In this document: positions 43,701-52,165 of the stretch, piece after piece
Layout of the letters: each line of letters starts with the position of its first letter
How positions within the stretch are numbered: position 1 is the stretch's first letter
NCBI RefSeq assembly: GCF_016864375.1
Contig: NZ_CP069357.1
Span: 372,001-436,000 of the forward strand
Length of the DNA stretch: 64,000 nt
DNA from: Microvirga sp. VF16
GTDB lineage: Bacteria > Pseudomonadota > Alphaproteobacteria > Rhizobiales > Beijerinckiaceae
Direction: 5' to 3'
Notes under the pieces: generated by a model
Seen by the model: the letters and a program-made list of their open reading frames with translations, nothing else
What the model was told of the DNA's origin: nothing
The model's database searches: none
Translations under genes and position numbers: made by a program

Positions 43701-43890
43701 GCAGCGCATCGCCGTGCCGATGATTGGAGGCATGATCTCGTCGACCCTGCTCACGCTGATCGTCATCCCGGCAATCTACGCCCTGATCAAGGGCTTCCGG
43801 CTCCAGCGCGACCGGGACATGGACGAGGAGGAGCTTGACCGCTCGCGGGCTGACGAGCAGGCCTCCGGACTTTGGCAGGCGGCGGAGTAA
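40699..43890 (+). CDS. cusA: CusA-like Cu(I)/Ag(I) RND efflux pump
   Basis: The 1063-residue inner membrane protein is a heavy-metal RND transporter with twelve membrane helices and two large periplasmic loops. TM4 has the proton-relay Asp near residue 402 (GAMIDAAIVMIENAHKHLE). The metal-binding methionines appear in NEGTLMYMPTTLPG and RIDMLSTGIRTPVGIKV, as in the Cus/Sil group. The C-terminus is short. It exports Cu(I) from the periplasm or cytoplasm through CusB. It overlaps cusB by four bases and is followed after about 100 bases by the cyclase and CusF genes. Confidence 0.96.
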   Translation: MIARIIGWSARNLMLVLIGTVFAVAAGLYALRSLPLDAIPDLSDVQVIVYTDYPGQAPQVVEDQVTYPLTTAMLTVPKSKVVRGFSFFGVSFVYIIFEDGTDPYWARSRVLEYLNAATQRLPTGVTPSLGPDATGVGWVYQYAVIAKDMTLAELRSIQDWKVRFAAAKAEGVAEVAGVGGFVKQYNVVIDPRRLRAQGISLQKVREAIRMSNADVGGRTVELSEFEFMVRGRGYLKNIQDIESVVLKSDAGTPVRLGDVARVELGPDERRGITELNGEGEVASGIILQRFGANALNVIENVKARLAEVASSLPKGTEIIPVYDRSQLIEAAIETLKGTLVEESIIVALVCIVFLLHVRSALVAILMLPVGILMAFGAMKLMGLGSNIMSLGGIAIAIGAMIDAAIVMIENAHKHLERAPPDKPRVEVLIKAASEVGPALFFSLLIITVSFLPIFTLESQEGRLFGPLAFTKTFAMAAAALLSVTLVPALMVIFVRGRIVPEHKNPINRFLIWIYRPIIRGVLKAKVLTILLALIALGVSVWPARQIGSEFMPSLNEGTLMYMPTTLPGLSVTKAAELVQTQNRIIKTFPEVASVYGKAGRAMTATDPAPTEMFETIINLKPKSEWRPGVTIDSLKAEMDQALQFPGVSNAWTMPIRARIDMLSTGIRTPVGIKVFGTDLAEMEKISRQVEAVVKAVPGTSSAYAERVIGGYYLDITPNRTALGRYGLTVGDVQDVIATALGGETVTNTVEGRERYSVNVRYPRELRSNPQAIATEVQVPLPSGGTVPLGEVAEVKLNRGATSIRTENGQLAVYIFVDITGRDLGGYVAEARQAVANEVQFPPGYYVQWSGQFEYLERAEARLKIVVPVTLMIIFLLLYLNFKRLTETLIVMLSLPFALIGGLWLMWWLGFNMSVAVAVGFIALAGVAAETGVIMLIYLDHAMEEVKAERAAQGRPFTRADLYESIMIGAVERVRPKMMTVIAIMAGLVPILWSTGTGSEIMQRIAVPMIGGMISSTLLTLIVIPAIYALIKGFRLQRDRDMDEEELDRSRADEQASGLWQAAE

Positions 43891-43930
43891 TGGCTGAGAT
43901 GAGACTCATTCTCGCTACGCCCGCCTTAAA

Positions 43931-43954
43931 CCCTCGCGCCCCCGTGCGCGAGGG
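43931..43954 (+). other. Hairpin between cusA and the cyclase
   Basis: CCCTCGCG and CGCGAGGG form an 8-bp stem with an eight-base loop, and no T-run follows. It may attenuate or protect the message rather than stop it. Confidence 0.5.
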
Positions 43955-43999
43955 GAGGAGGTGTGATGCCACGCTGCGGCGGATCACTGCGGGCCGCCC

Positions 44000-45376
44000 A
44001 TGAAATCGTACGTGAACAGGGCGCTGGCCCAGGCGGAACGAGAGGCCGACAGGCTCCTCGCCTACCTTCGGGTCCTTGTGGCGATTGCGATCACCATCGT
44101 GTTCTGGGCAACGGGCGCGCTCGACCAGGATCATATGGCAATGCTCGCGATTGCTGGCCTCGGCTCGCTTGCCGCAGTCAGCCTGGCGACCGCTTGGGCT
44201 GGTTACTTTCGCCCATGGCTGCCGTGGCTGTTTGCGACCCTCGACGTCGGACTGCTCCTTCATTGCATCCGCGCACTCGCGATGAGTGAGGGTTTCCCGG
44301 TTTTCGGCTCGCTCGGCGCACCTGGAGCGTTGCTGATCTTCCTGTTCCTGGCCACGGCCGCGGTCCGCCACCGCCCCTTTCTCGTCCTTTACACCGGCGT
44401 CCTGTTCGTCGCGGGTTGGGCGGTACTCTGGGCGACCACCGGGACAACGCACATGGCCGCGGACGTCCATCTTGACTCAGTGACGATCGCGACAGAGATG
44501 GCTCGCCTCGCCGTCATCGGCCTGACCGCCACCATCCTCTTCGTCGCGGTCCAGCGGACCCGTCGTGCGCTGACCGCGGCGATCACGGAGGCGCGCCTTC
44601 GCACCAATCTCGCGCGCTTCTTCAGTCCGAGGATCGCCGATAAACTCGCGGAATCCGGCCACGATGCCCGCCCGCTCCGTGCTCAGAAAGCCGCAGTGAT
44701 GTTCGTCGACATCCGCGGGTTCACCACCATGGCGGAGAGCCTTCAGGATAGCGAGCTTGCGGCCTTCCTCAACGAGTATCGCCGCCGGGTCTCGCTGCCT
44801 GTGGCCGAGCACGGCGGCGTCATCGATAAGTTCATTGGCGATGGTGTGATGGCGGTATTCGGGGTTCCCGAGCCGGACGAACGGGACGCGCGCAACGCGG
44901 TCGACTGCGGCGTGGCGCTGCTGGCGGCTGTGGATCGGTGGAATGAAGAGCGGGCCAATGCCGGTCTTGCTCCGGTCCACATCGGCATTGGCATTCACTA
45001 TGGCGATGTGAGCGCGGGCATCCTCGGGGAGTCCCACAGCCTGGAGTTCACGGTGATCGGCGACACAGTAAACGCCGCCAATCGGATCGAGGAACTTGCG
45101 GGCGGCAGGGGCATGCGCCTTCTGGTATCGGCCGCCGCTCTTGCTGCGGCCGGGCGAACGGGCGATGCTGCTTGGGCACTTCTGCCGGAGCAGGCGCTTC
45201 GAGGACGCCGGCAACCGATCCAAGTCATGCGCTGGCGGGAGGGACGGGTCGAGGTGGGCAGCGTCGCGATCGATGTTGTGATCGACGCGCCATCGCCTGT
45301 GCAGACCGTGGAAGGTCCCCACCTCCAAGGTGAGGCATTCCTGGAAAACCAATGCACGCGGACGCAGGCCCTCTGA
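44000..45376 (+). CDS. Membrane-bound class III adenylate/guanylate cyclase
   Basis: The 458-residue protein has about six membrane helices (residues 20-180) and a class III cyclase domain at about 215-400. Catalytic residues are present: metal-binding Asp in MFVDIRGFTTM and FIGDGVMAVFG, base-contacting Lys in DKFIGDG, and the Asn/Arg pair in GDTVNAANRIEE. It makes cAMP or cGMP at the membrane. It sits between cusA and cusF, and a relative lies in the other copper cluster at 6076-7479. The good GGAGGAGG site at 43954-43962 precedes an ATG at 43966 in another frame, so the true start is less sure than usual. Confidence 0.88.
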   Translation: MKSYVNRALAQAEREADRLLAYLRVLVAIAITIVFWATGALDQDHMAMLAIAGLGSLAAVSLATAWAGYFRPWLPWLFATLDVGLLLHCIRALAMSEGFPVFGSLGAPGALLIFLFLATAAVRHRPFLVLYTGVLFVAGWAVLWATTGTTHMAADVHLDSVTIATEMARLAVIGLTATILFVAVQRTRRALTAAITEARLRTNLARFFSPRIADKLAESGHDARPLRAQKAAVMFVDIRGFTTMAESLQDSELAAFLNEYRRRVSLPVAEHGGVIDKFIGDGVMAVFGVPEPDERDARNAVDCGVALLAAVDRWNEERANAGLAPVHIGIGIHYGDVSAGILGESHSLEFTVIGDTVNAANRIEELAGGRGMRLLVSAAALAAAGRTGDAAWALLPEQALRGRRQPIQVMRWREGRVEVGSVAIDVVIDAPSPVQTVEGPHLQGEAFLENQCTRTQAL

Positions 45377-45535
45377 CGCATGTCATCCATCCCCTTCGAT
45401 TCGTCTCGACCAGTTGGTCGAGGCCGGCGCCCACGCGGGCGAGCGCCGGCTGTTCCGGCATCGAGTCTTTCCTCGCCCGTGCCGTGCACCTTCACGTCTC
45501 GTGAAGCCATCCTTGGAACCAACAGGAGAACACCC

Positions 45536-45985
45536 GTGTTCCGATCCTTCAAAATGATGTCTCTTCGCAAACCTTTCGTTATGAGCGCTGTGCTGATCGG
45601 GCTGGCGCCGGCTGTAATCGCCGCCGGACAGGCCCAAGCCCAATCGAACATGGGCAACATGCCCGGAATGGGAAATACCAAGGCCCAGGTTGGCCAGAGC
45701 GCTCCCTCCGGCATGGGTAACATGCAGGGTATGAGCGGGGGCAAGGCCGAGGCGATGACCGCAACGGCCACCGGCACGGTTGCCTCTGTCACCCAGTCCC
45801 AGCGCAAGATCAAGCTGGATCATGAGCCGATCCCAGCGTTCAACTGGCCGGCCATGTCGATGGAGATGGCAGCCGCGCCGTCCATTGACCTGTCAAAGGT
45901 GAAGACCGGCAGCAAGGTGCGGTTTACCGTGAAGAAGGGCGCGGACGGCACCTACACCGTCGAGTCACTCAGCCCGGCGCAGTGA
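45536..45985 (+). CDS. cusF: CusF-like periplasmic Cu(I)/Ag(I) chaperone
   Basis: The 149-residue preprotein has an export signal (MSAVLIGLAPAVIAAGQAQA), a Met/Gly-rich linker (NMGNMPGMGN, GMGNMQGMSGG) and a CusF domain. The metal site is canonical: LDHEPIPAFNWPAMSMEM with His, Trp and the two Met of E. coli CusF. It carries Cu(I) to CusB. I chose the GTG at 45536 after AGGAG; an ATG at 45554 is the alternative. A strong terminator follows at 45992-46021, so it ends the cus operon. Confidence 0.9.
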   Translation: MFRSFKMMSLRKPFVMSAVLIGLAPAVIAAGQAQAQSNMGNMPGMGNTKAQVGQSAPSGMGNMQGMSGGKAEAMTATATGTVASVTQSQRKIKLDHEPIPAFNWPAMSMEMAAAPSIDLSKVKTGSKVRFTVKKGADGTYTVESLSPAQ

Positions 45986-45991
45986 GCTGTG

Positions 45992-46021
45992 GACCGGAGG
46001 GGCGCGGACGCCCCTCCGGTC
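45992..46021 (+). terminator. Intrinsic terminator of the cus operon
   Basis: A perfect 13-bp stem (GACCGGAGGGGCG / CGCCCCTCCGGTC) with a four-base loop is followed by AATTTC. It begins seven bases after the cusF stop. Confidence 0.85.
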
Positions 46022-46475
46022 AATTTCAACCCACGGCACGTCCAGGCCAGCATCCTCATAGCATCCGATATCAGAGGACCTGTACTGCAGCGGTCGACCA
46101 GAGCGGCCGTCCAGTCATCGGTGCAGGCCTTCTGAGCCGTCTCTTCGTCCTCTCGCGTGCAAACTTGTGCCGGGCCGCTAGCCGAACCCAGAGGAGACGG
46201 TACCCTTCGACGTGATGATCGGTTACATAAATATATTGAGTGACGGGCTCTCTTGGACAGACAGCGCAACACCATGCATGTGCTCGAGAAGCAGCTTTCA
46301 CGCTCCAAGCGATGATGCGAAAACACGCGGTAGCACAGCCTGATGTTCGCCTCTCTGACGCTCTTCGTGATTCCATGCATCATCGTGTGTCACCGAGCAT
46401 CTTAGCGAGGGACAGCCGACTGAATGAGCGCAGCGATCTAGAGGCTAGAGCAGCGGACCATGAAACTGAGGGATA
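46022..46475. other. Gene-free region
   Basis: No supported gene between the cus terminator and the IS630 relic. Confidence 0.35.
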
Positions 46476-46997
46476 TCAAGCGACTTTGAAGCAATTGCGA
46501 TATTCCTGAGGCTCGAAGAGAGCACAGAGGTCGCCGATGGCTCGCGAGAGCGCCTCACCGGATCTGACCTCGATTTTGCGCAAGGGCGCCTTGTGCTTTG
46601 AGAAGGAATGCTCGATCGAATTCAAGTCGGGCGAATATGCGGACAGGGACAGATGCCCTGCATCTTTCGGCCTCTCACGTCGGACTGCTTTCGCACTCTT
46701 GTGGACCTGCAAGTTGTCGAGGATCATCCTGTCTCTCTTCGACAGCGTTGGAGCGACTCAGGCCTCAATGGACGCGTGAAGGGTCGGACAATTGATCGGG
46801 CCGTCGATCACCCACGGCGCACTCAAGCCATGGTCGCGCAGGCCAGCGGTCCCATCATGGCCGACGCGATCTTGGTTCGCTTCGTCCCCAATGCTTACCG
46901 GATCGAACTCTCGAGCGAGATCCTGCGAAAGCAGCATTCCCCAGTAACGACATCGCCGTCGGCTTGACCACTGCGCCACCCGAATCCGGCATCCCAA
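46476..46997 (-). pseudogene. IS630-family transposase relic
   Basis: The C-terminal part (46476-46727) reads MILDNLQVHKSAKAVRRE ... LSAYSPDLNSIEHSFSKHKAPLRK, the IS630 motif with the second Asp and the final Glu of the DDE site. Upstream, in another frame, HGLSAPWVIDGPIN (46758-46997) matches the region just before it. At least one frameshift and loss of the N-terminal half make it inactive. It lies just past the 3' end of the split radical SAM gene. Confidence 0.8.
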
Positions 46998-47087
46998 TGA
47001 CCTGAGATGAGAAGAGGAAAGTGTCTGGCTTCAGGTTGGACTGTGCGTCCAGCTTCGCCGGACGCCGTACAAGATTCGCACCCGGGA

Positions 47088-47896
47088 TCAGGCTGCTCCG
47101 CTAGGATCGAGCCTCACGATGAAGCCGAGCTTATCGGCATTGCTGTAGGAGCATGACTGGCAGATCTTGAATTGCCTTGCGAATCCGCGTCGGCGGGCTC
47201 GCGCCGCTTCGTCCGAGCGGTACGCCGTCAGGAAGCCGTGTTCCATCACATTGGGCAGGCGGACCACTTGATCATAGTCGATGCAACACAACCCGAGATC
47301 CCCGCTCCAGAAGACGACGGTTTGCGACAGCGGGCTTGTGCAGAGGACGCTCTCGCGGGCGTTCTCGTGGCGCCGCAAGGACTGGTCTTTCGGCAGGAAG
47401 TGCGAGTGGGCAACTCGCATTTCGGGGCTAGTGTGTGAGCCGAGGCTAAAAGTCTTGAAGCGGATCCGGTCGAAACCGTGCTGGATCGCCCAGTGCCTGA
47501 TCTCATCAATCTGCGTCTCGGAATAGGAGGTTAGGAGCGTCTGGAGCACTGTAATCGGGTTCTTGGCCCTAAGCCGCTGTTTCGCGGCACAGAACAGCTC
47601 AATGTTAGCCTTCACAGCCGCGAACTGCGAACCGACCCGGTAGGCTTCTTGAGCCTCCTTGGAGAAGCCATCCATGCACAGGGCTATGCGGCCCAAGCCT
47701 GCCCGGATCAGGCGCTCCGCCATATCCTCACTCAACTTCGTCGCGTTCGTGCTCACGAAGGTATCATGCCCATGCACGGTTGCATAAGCGATCATGTCGG
47801 GAAGGGCCTTGTTCAGTGTTGGCTCGCCCGAGAAGTTAAAATAAATTGTGGGTTTTCTTAGCTCGGTTCTGAAGTCGTCGATGATCCGGCGGAACA
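47088..47896 (-). pseudogene. Radical SAM protein, C-terminal part
   Basis: The frame ELFRRIIDDFRTELRKPTIYFNFSGEPTLNKALPDMIAYATVHGHDTFVSTNATKLS is the middle of a radical SAM/SPASM protein. It continues to LCMDGFSKEAQEAYRVG and a SPASM-like end with LGLCCIDYDQVVRL and FKICQSCSYSNADKLGF. The N-terminal CxxxCxxC part lies at 49133-49390, on the other side of the TIR-bounded unit. The gene was split by that insertion. Confidence 0.85.
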
Positions 47897-48038
47897 GCTC
47901 TAGTGGTTAAATTCTAACGCTTGGTACCTAGGATCGGGCCCGCGCTTTGAGTGGAAAGCAGAAAAGCCGTGTCCCAAACTGTTGAGAGATTGTCCCAAGT
48001 GGTCAAGCACGGCACTCCAGCCGCGCTAGACTGATGCG

Positions 48039-48419
48039 ATGGAAATGTCGTCTCACAAGGCAGACTTGCCCCGACCACGCCATGGCCAACAACCGCTCAC
48101 CGACGAGTTGCGGCGCACGCTCCGCGTCGAGCTCATCAAGGATACCTGTTCGGCTGCCACGGCCGCCAGTCTATACGCGGTGTCCCGCCGGACGCTGTAC
48201 CGGCACCTGAAAGCCGAGGGCCGCACGTTCCGGCAGGTGACCAACGAGGTTCGCTGCGAGATTGCCTGCATGGTGCTCGCCAAGTCGGACTTGTCGCTCA
48301 GCCAGATTGCTGAGGTCCTGAATTACGCCGAACACAGCGCCTTTACCCGCGCCTTTCGGCGCTGGACGGGGCAGACCCCGTCAGATTGGCGCAGCAGTCA
48401 TCGCGGGCTTACAGGGTAG
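48039..48419 (+). CDS. AraC-type DNA-binding protein, short
   Basis: The 126-residue protein is only an AraC/XylS DNA-binding region with two helix-turn-helix motifs: CSAATAASLYAVSRRTLYRHLKAEGRTFRQVTNEVRCEIACMVL, then SLSQIAEVLNYAEHSAFTRAFRRWTGQTPSDWR. It lacks the N-terminal sensor domain of full AraC regulators. It is inside the TIR-bounded unit and runs convergently with the next AraC gene, with an 11-base overlap. Its DNA target is unknown, and it may bind the unit's own ends. Confidence 0.8.
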   Translation: MEMSSHKADLPRPRHGQQPLTDELRRTLRVELIKDTCSAATAASLYAVSRRTLYRHLKAEGRTFRQVTNEVRCEIACMVLAKSDLSLSQIAEVLNYAEHSAFTRAFRRWTGQTPSDWRSSHRGLTG

Positions 48420-48867
48420 TCAGGACGTCGGCCGCATGCGCGGCTCGCCACATGCTCGGCGCTTGGCCGCACCAGCCCCGGAAGGCGCGGGTGAAGGCGC
48501 TCGCCTCGGAATAGCCAAGAGCCGCCGCAACTTGGCTGAGCGACAGCTCGGTGTCCTTGAGCAGGCGACAGGCAACCTCGAACCGGATCTCGCTCGCAAG
48601 TGCCTTGTACTTGATGCCGCGGCTCCTCAGGCGGCGATCTAAGGTGCGACGGCTCATCGCCAGAAGATCAGCCATGTCGTCGACCGAACGGCGATGGCTC
48701 GTCAACCACGGAGAGAGCAACCGCCGGATGTCGGCCGCCCATTCGTATCCCGGACCATCCTTTGTTTGCTTGACCCGCTCCTCCAGGATCGCCAGCAGCA
48801 GAGGGTGAGCCTCAGGCTCTGGATCAGCCGTCGGCGTAGGCGTGGATAGCAGCGAGTGGGTCGTCAT
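48409..48867 (-). CDS. AraC-type DNA-binding protein, short
   Basis: The 152-residue protein has an N-terminal region of about 50 residues and then the AraC/XylS DNA-binding domain. That domain includes SVDDMADLLAMSRRTLDRRLRSRGIKYKALASEIRFEVACRLL and SLSQVAAALGYSEASAFTRAFRGWCGQAPSMWR. The start at 48867 follows AGGAG. It is about half identical in the domain to its convergent neighbour and equally lacks a classic sensor domain. Together they are the only genes of the TIR-bounded unit. Confidence 0.82.
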   Translation of the reverse strand: MTTHSLLSTPTPTADPEPEAHPLLLAILEERVKQTKDGPGYEWAADIRRLLSPWLTSHRRSVDDMADLLAMSRRTLDRRLRSRGIKYKALASEIRFEVACRLLKDTELSLSQVAAALGYSEASAFTRAFRGWCGQAPSMWRAAHAADVLTTL

Positions 48868-49132
48868 GAACGCTCCTGGGACGAGTTTCCCTGGCCGGAT
48901 GATGGTCTGCCGAGACTGCGGTACTTGCAAGAGAGGGCAATGCACTCAATCAATACCACTTTAGGTCAGCCATGCGGCCTCAAGGCCGTTTCCGTAAACG
49001 GCCTTCCGCGAAACTGAACCGAAATTTCGGAAGGTCGCCTCATGGCAAGTAGCTGCTTTTTGCCCAACTTCCGCTTTAGGTTTGAGAAGGGCATCGCGGA
49101 TCGGGTACCAAGTGTTAGAATTTAACCACTAG

Positions 49133-49390
49133 GCTCATGAGCCCACGGGGCCTCGTCATGGCGAACGTGACTGGGCAGACCGGGCATCGAAGGTTACATG
49201 AATTGGTTACGTCGATGACGAGTTCAGTGGGAAGGCGCTTGAAGACGGCCAAGGGAATACGAGTCGCGCCCCACCGAATGGCGGCGACGGTGAGCCGCTT
49301 CGGGTTGAGCTTCCACCGGCTAGGCGCCTGTCTATAAGCAAGGTCAAGGGTCTCTCGTTGTGTCGAAGCACACTCGTTCTCGTTTAACAT
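49133..49390 (-). pseudogene. Radical SAM protein, N-terminal part
   Basis: From 49390 the frame reads MLNENECASTQRETLDLAYRQAPSRWK and then PTELVIDVTNSCNLRCPVCPVTFAMTRPRGLM. It includes the CxxxCxxC 4Fe-4S signature of radical SAM enzymes (CNLRCPVC). It then runs into the TIR at 49132. The continuation lies at 47088-47896. Confidence 0.85.
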
Positions 49391-49754
49391 CTTGCTCTCT
49401 CGTTATGGCAGTCGACTTCTTTACGCCAGTGCTGAATTGGCCGCCTGCAGGATTGCATGAGGGGCAACCATCATCGTGGCACCAGAACCAAGGCTTCCCT
49501 CGGCAATGAATTCGTACTAGCGAGCGTTTCGGTTACACCCAAGCACAACATAGCTCTGCCGCTGGAGGCGCGACGGGGCTTGGCCTATCCTGGACGTGGC
49601 AGCGTGCACCGTGCGGCCTTCTGGAACGGGTGGAGAATGGGCTGCCAAGTGAGGTTGATCGCGCCTCTGCGATCATGGACGACCTCAGATCTCATCGGCC
49701 ACTCATGCACTGTTGTTGCCGAGATCTGACCCGTTGGGCAGCGAATGCGCGCCA
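49391..49754. other. Gene-free region
   Basis: No supported gene or repeat in about 360 bases. Confidence 0.3.
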
Positions 49755-50696
49755 TTAGGCCAAGTCCTCGTGGAGCAGCGCTTTGTTTATCCCGATGGCC
49801 GCTTCCACGCCTTCGGCAGCGGCGACGATGGCCTGCAGGACGTCGCGCGACGCATCGCCAGCGACATACAAGCCCGGCACATGGGTCACCCGCTGGTCAT
49901 TGTCTACTGTGCAGCCTTTGGGGTCGTACATGTCGCACCCGAGACGTGCGGCGAGGTCGGTGGACTGGCTTCTGCCTGTGTTGAAAAAGATTGCAGCGCG
50001 GCTCAGGCGGGGGCCGGACTGGAACACAATCTCGAACGAGGCCTTGTAGGGAACGTTGCTACCGACCTCCAAGCGCACGATCGGTTCCTCTCGCACTGCG
50101 ATGCCATGCCAATCAAGGCGCCGGCGATAGTCGGCGCTGAGACCCGAGGGGCCGTCACTGCACAAGACGATATCGCGGCTCCACAGCGTCATTTCGAGCG
50201 CCAGCCCGCCGCCCTTGTCGTCACCCCGGCCGTAGATCGCGAGCGGCTGGTCGCGCATCTCCCAGCCATCGCAGTAGGGACAGTGAAAGACCCCGACGCC
50301 ATAGAGCTCGCGAAAGCCGGGCTGTTCCGGTAGCGCGTCAACCACGCCCGCTGCCAGCGGCAGCTTGCGGGCGCTAAAGCTGCGGCCATCGCATGTGCGC
50401 ACCGAAAAGCCAGTGTCGGTGCGCGCGGCATCGATGACACGCGCGTGGTCGACAACGACTGATTCGTACGGCGCGAGCTGCTCTCTCGCAAGAGCAAGTA
50501 ACTGTGCCGGCGCGATGCCGTCGCGGCTGAGAAATCCGTGCAAGGCATGCGACACGAGGTTGCGGGGCTTTCCGTCATCGAAGAGCAGGACCTTCCTGCG
50601 GCACCGCCCCAGCACGAGGGCGGCGTTCAGCCCCGCAGGGCCTCCGCCCACCACGATTGCGTCCCATAACTCCACCGGCCTCTTTGATTCTCTCAC
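49755..50696 (-). CDS. Thioredoxin-reductase-like FAD oxidoreductase
   Basis: The 313-residue protein has the FAD motif IVVGGGPAGLNAALVLGRC at the N-terminus, the redox motif VFHCPYCDGWEM (CPYC, residues about 140) and an NAD(P)-binding region. It ends in HVPGLYVAGDASRDVLQAIVAAAEGVEAA. It is a thioredoxin-reductase-like NAD(P)/FAD oxidoreductase; its thiol partner is not apparent. The NADPH motif differs from the classic GxGxxA (IYGRGDDKGG), as in some of these relatives. The GTG at 50696 follows AAGGAG. Confidence 0.87.
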   Translation of the reverse strand: MRESKRPVELWDAIVVGGGPAGLNAALVLGRCRRKVLLFDDGKPRNLVSHALHGFLSRDGIAPAQLLALAREQLAPYESVVVDHARVIDAARTDTGFSVRTCDGRSFSARKLPLAAGVVDALPEQPGFRELYGVGVFHCPYCDGWEMRDQPLAIYGRGDDKGGGLALEMTLWSRDIVLCSDGPSGLSADYRRRLDWHGIAVREEPIVRLEVGSNVPYKASFEIVFQSGPRLSRAAIFFNTGRSQSTDLAARLGCDMYDPKGCTVDNDQRVTHVPGLYVAGDASRDVLQAIVAAAEGVEAAIGINKALLHEDLA

Positions 50697-51427
50697 CAGA
50701 CTTCTCCTTCACGGCCGCGCGCGGCGACGCAAAGATCTCAGAGTCACGCTGCAATGATGAGCACGACCGCTCACCCCTGACACCGAATGTTTCAGCACTG
50801 CCAGCTGGGCCTCGATCGGAGATGTCACAATCAATCGGTATAGGACTGCCAACGATCTGTTCCGTCGATTTTTGCATCGCCCGAATGTCTGATTTCCAGC
50901 GGTGAGCAAATATCTTCTTGACCAGTATAGGGCAGTCTTTTCCGTTAAGGTGGCATCTCCGGGACGAGTTGTTTTGGCGGCGACCGGCACATGGTTATCT
51001 CCTCATTGTCCTTTACCGAAGCGCAGGCGTGCCATTCCGGAGCGCCGCAATCGGCTGGTCCTGTGAGGCCAAGCAGAGGGCATGTTTGATTCCCTCACGT
51101 GGTCGGTGGCGCTGCCTGGATCCTTGGTTCGGCTTCGGTCGCTGAATCGAAAGCGTTTATAAGTTCGCGGAAGTTGTCGGTCCGGTTACAGCGGCACAGC
51201 CTCTGATGGTGACATGGTCAGGCAATATGCCTCGTCTCAGTCGCCCGATATCTCCGTTGATCTAAGGCATTTTTCGGCGAAGTGGATCCGGTTTGCCGTC
51301 AAAATTGCGGCAAACCAGGAAGAGAGCTGATTCCATCCAAGTGAAATCGGCTTTAAGGATTGCGAGAAGGTTGGCGGTGAGTCGAGCGCGACGCCCTGGC
51401 ATTTCCGAACCATGTTGAGCGGAGAGG
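50697..51427. other. Gene-free region with a REP-like palindrome
   Basis: About 730 bases without a supported gene. At 51290-51316 GGTTTGCCG and CGGCAAACC form a perfect 9-bp stem with a nine-base loop. The surrounding text (TTTTTCGGCGAAGTGGATCC) is like the RIME/REP repeats of Hyphomicrobiales. Confidence 0.45.
51290..51316. repeat. REP/RIME-like palindrome
   Basis: A perfect 9-bp inverted repeat (GGTTTGCCG / CGGCAAACC) preceded by AAGTGGATCC. Only one copy is in the window. Confidence 0.45.
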
Positions 51428-52165
51428 TCACCCGATCCGCCCCAGGACCGGAAATTGCTCAAGCAGCCAGAACGAGAACGCGGACATGTGCCCGGTGATC
51501 ATCGCGGCTCCCATGAGAGCCATTGTCGCGCCGGCGCCGATCTGGAGGATACGGCCTGTCCGCCGCATCGCCTTCAATCGCTTTGTCATACGATCCATGA
51601 ACACGGCCGTGAGCAGGAACGGCAGTCCAAGACCAAGGGAGTAGATGCTGAGCAGCGCGATCCCACTTGTGGCTGTCGCGGACAGTGCACTCACCGTCAG
51701 GATGGCTCCCAAGACAGGTCCGATGCATGGGGTCCAGCCAAATCCGAAGGCGAGGCCCAGAAGATACGCTCCGAACGGGCGGCCGCCGCTGTGGCCTCCG
51801 TGAAATCTGAATTCTCTTTCCATGAGCGGAATTCGCAGCAAGCCCGTCATGAACACGCCGAACAGGACAATGATGACACCCCCAACAATGTTGGCCTCGT
51901 ACCGGTATGCCAGCAGGAGACGGCTGATCGCCGTCGCACTGGCGCCCAGCGCGATAAATATCGTTGAGAAGCCAAGAACGAAGCACGCGCTAAGCAGGAC
52001 GGTGGAGAGGCGGGTACTCAGGGACGGCCTGACATCGGCGACGGTGTTCCCGGCCACATACGAGATGTACCCTGGAACGAGCGGCAAAACGCAGGGGGAA
52101 AGAAAGGACATGACGCCGGCGAAGAGTGCCGTCAGGATTCCAATATTCGAGATTTCAAGCATCAT
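51428..52165 (-). CDS. ccdA: CcdA-type thiol-disulphide membrane transporter
   Basis: The 245-residue inner membrane protein has six hydrophobic segments of the CcdA/DsbD type. One conserved Cys is in MSFLSPCVLPLVPGYISY (TM1) and the other in FGWTPCIGPVLGAILT (TM4). It passes reducing equivalents from the cytoplasm to periplasmic thiol proteins, for cytochrome c maturation and copper-centre assembly. Its ATG overlaps the stop of the DsbA gene by four bases. DsbA, Cox11, Sco and TlpA genes lie just upstream. Confidence 0.93.
   Translation of the reverse strand: MMLEISNIGILTALFAGVMSFLSPCVLPLVPGYISYVAGNTVADVRPSLSTRLSTVLLSACFVLGFSTIFIALGASATAISRLLLAYRYEANIVGGVIIVLFGVFMTGLLRIPLMEREFRFHGGHSGGRPFGAYLLGLAFGFGWTPCIGPVLGAILTVSALSATATSGIALLSIYSLGLGLPFLLTAVFMDRMTKRLKAMRRTGRILQIGAGATMALMGAAMITGHMSAFSFWLLEQFPVLGRIG

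Larger units (their letters stand above)
47900..49132. mobile_element. TIR-bounded 1233-bp unit with two AraC genes
   Basis: The left end CTAGTGGTTAAATTCTAAC continues to GCTTGGTACC (47900-47928). It is the inverse of the right end (49104-49132) with one mismatch over 29 bases. GCT occurs directly outside both ends (47897-47899 and 49133-49135), a possible 3-bp target duplication. It splits a radical SAM gene. Inside are two convergent AraC-type genes and no transposase. The ends are related to those of the unit at 19042-19718. Confidence 0.82.

Noticed and set aside
46201..46250. GGTTACAT near 46228 as a fifth copy of the 23-bp motif
   Set aside because: The spacing between CAC and ATGTAACC is one base short and GTGA is missing.
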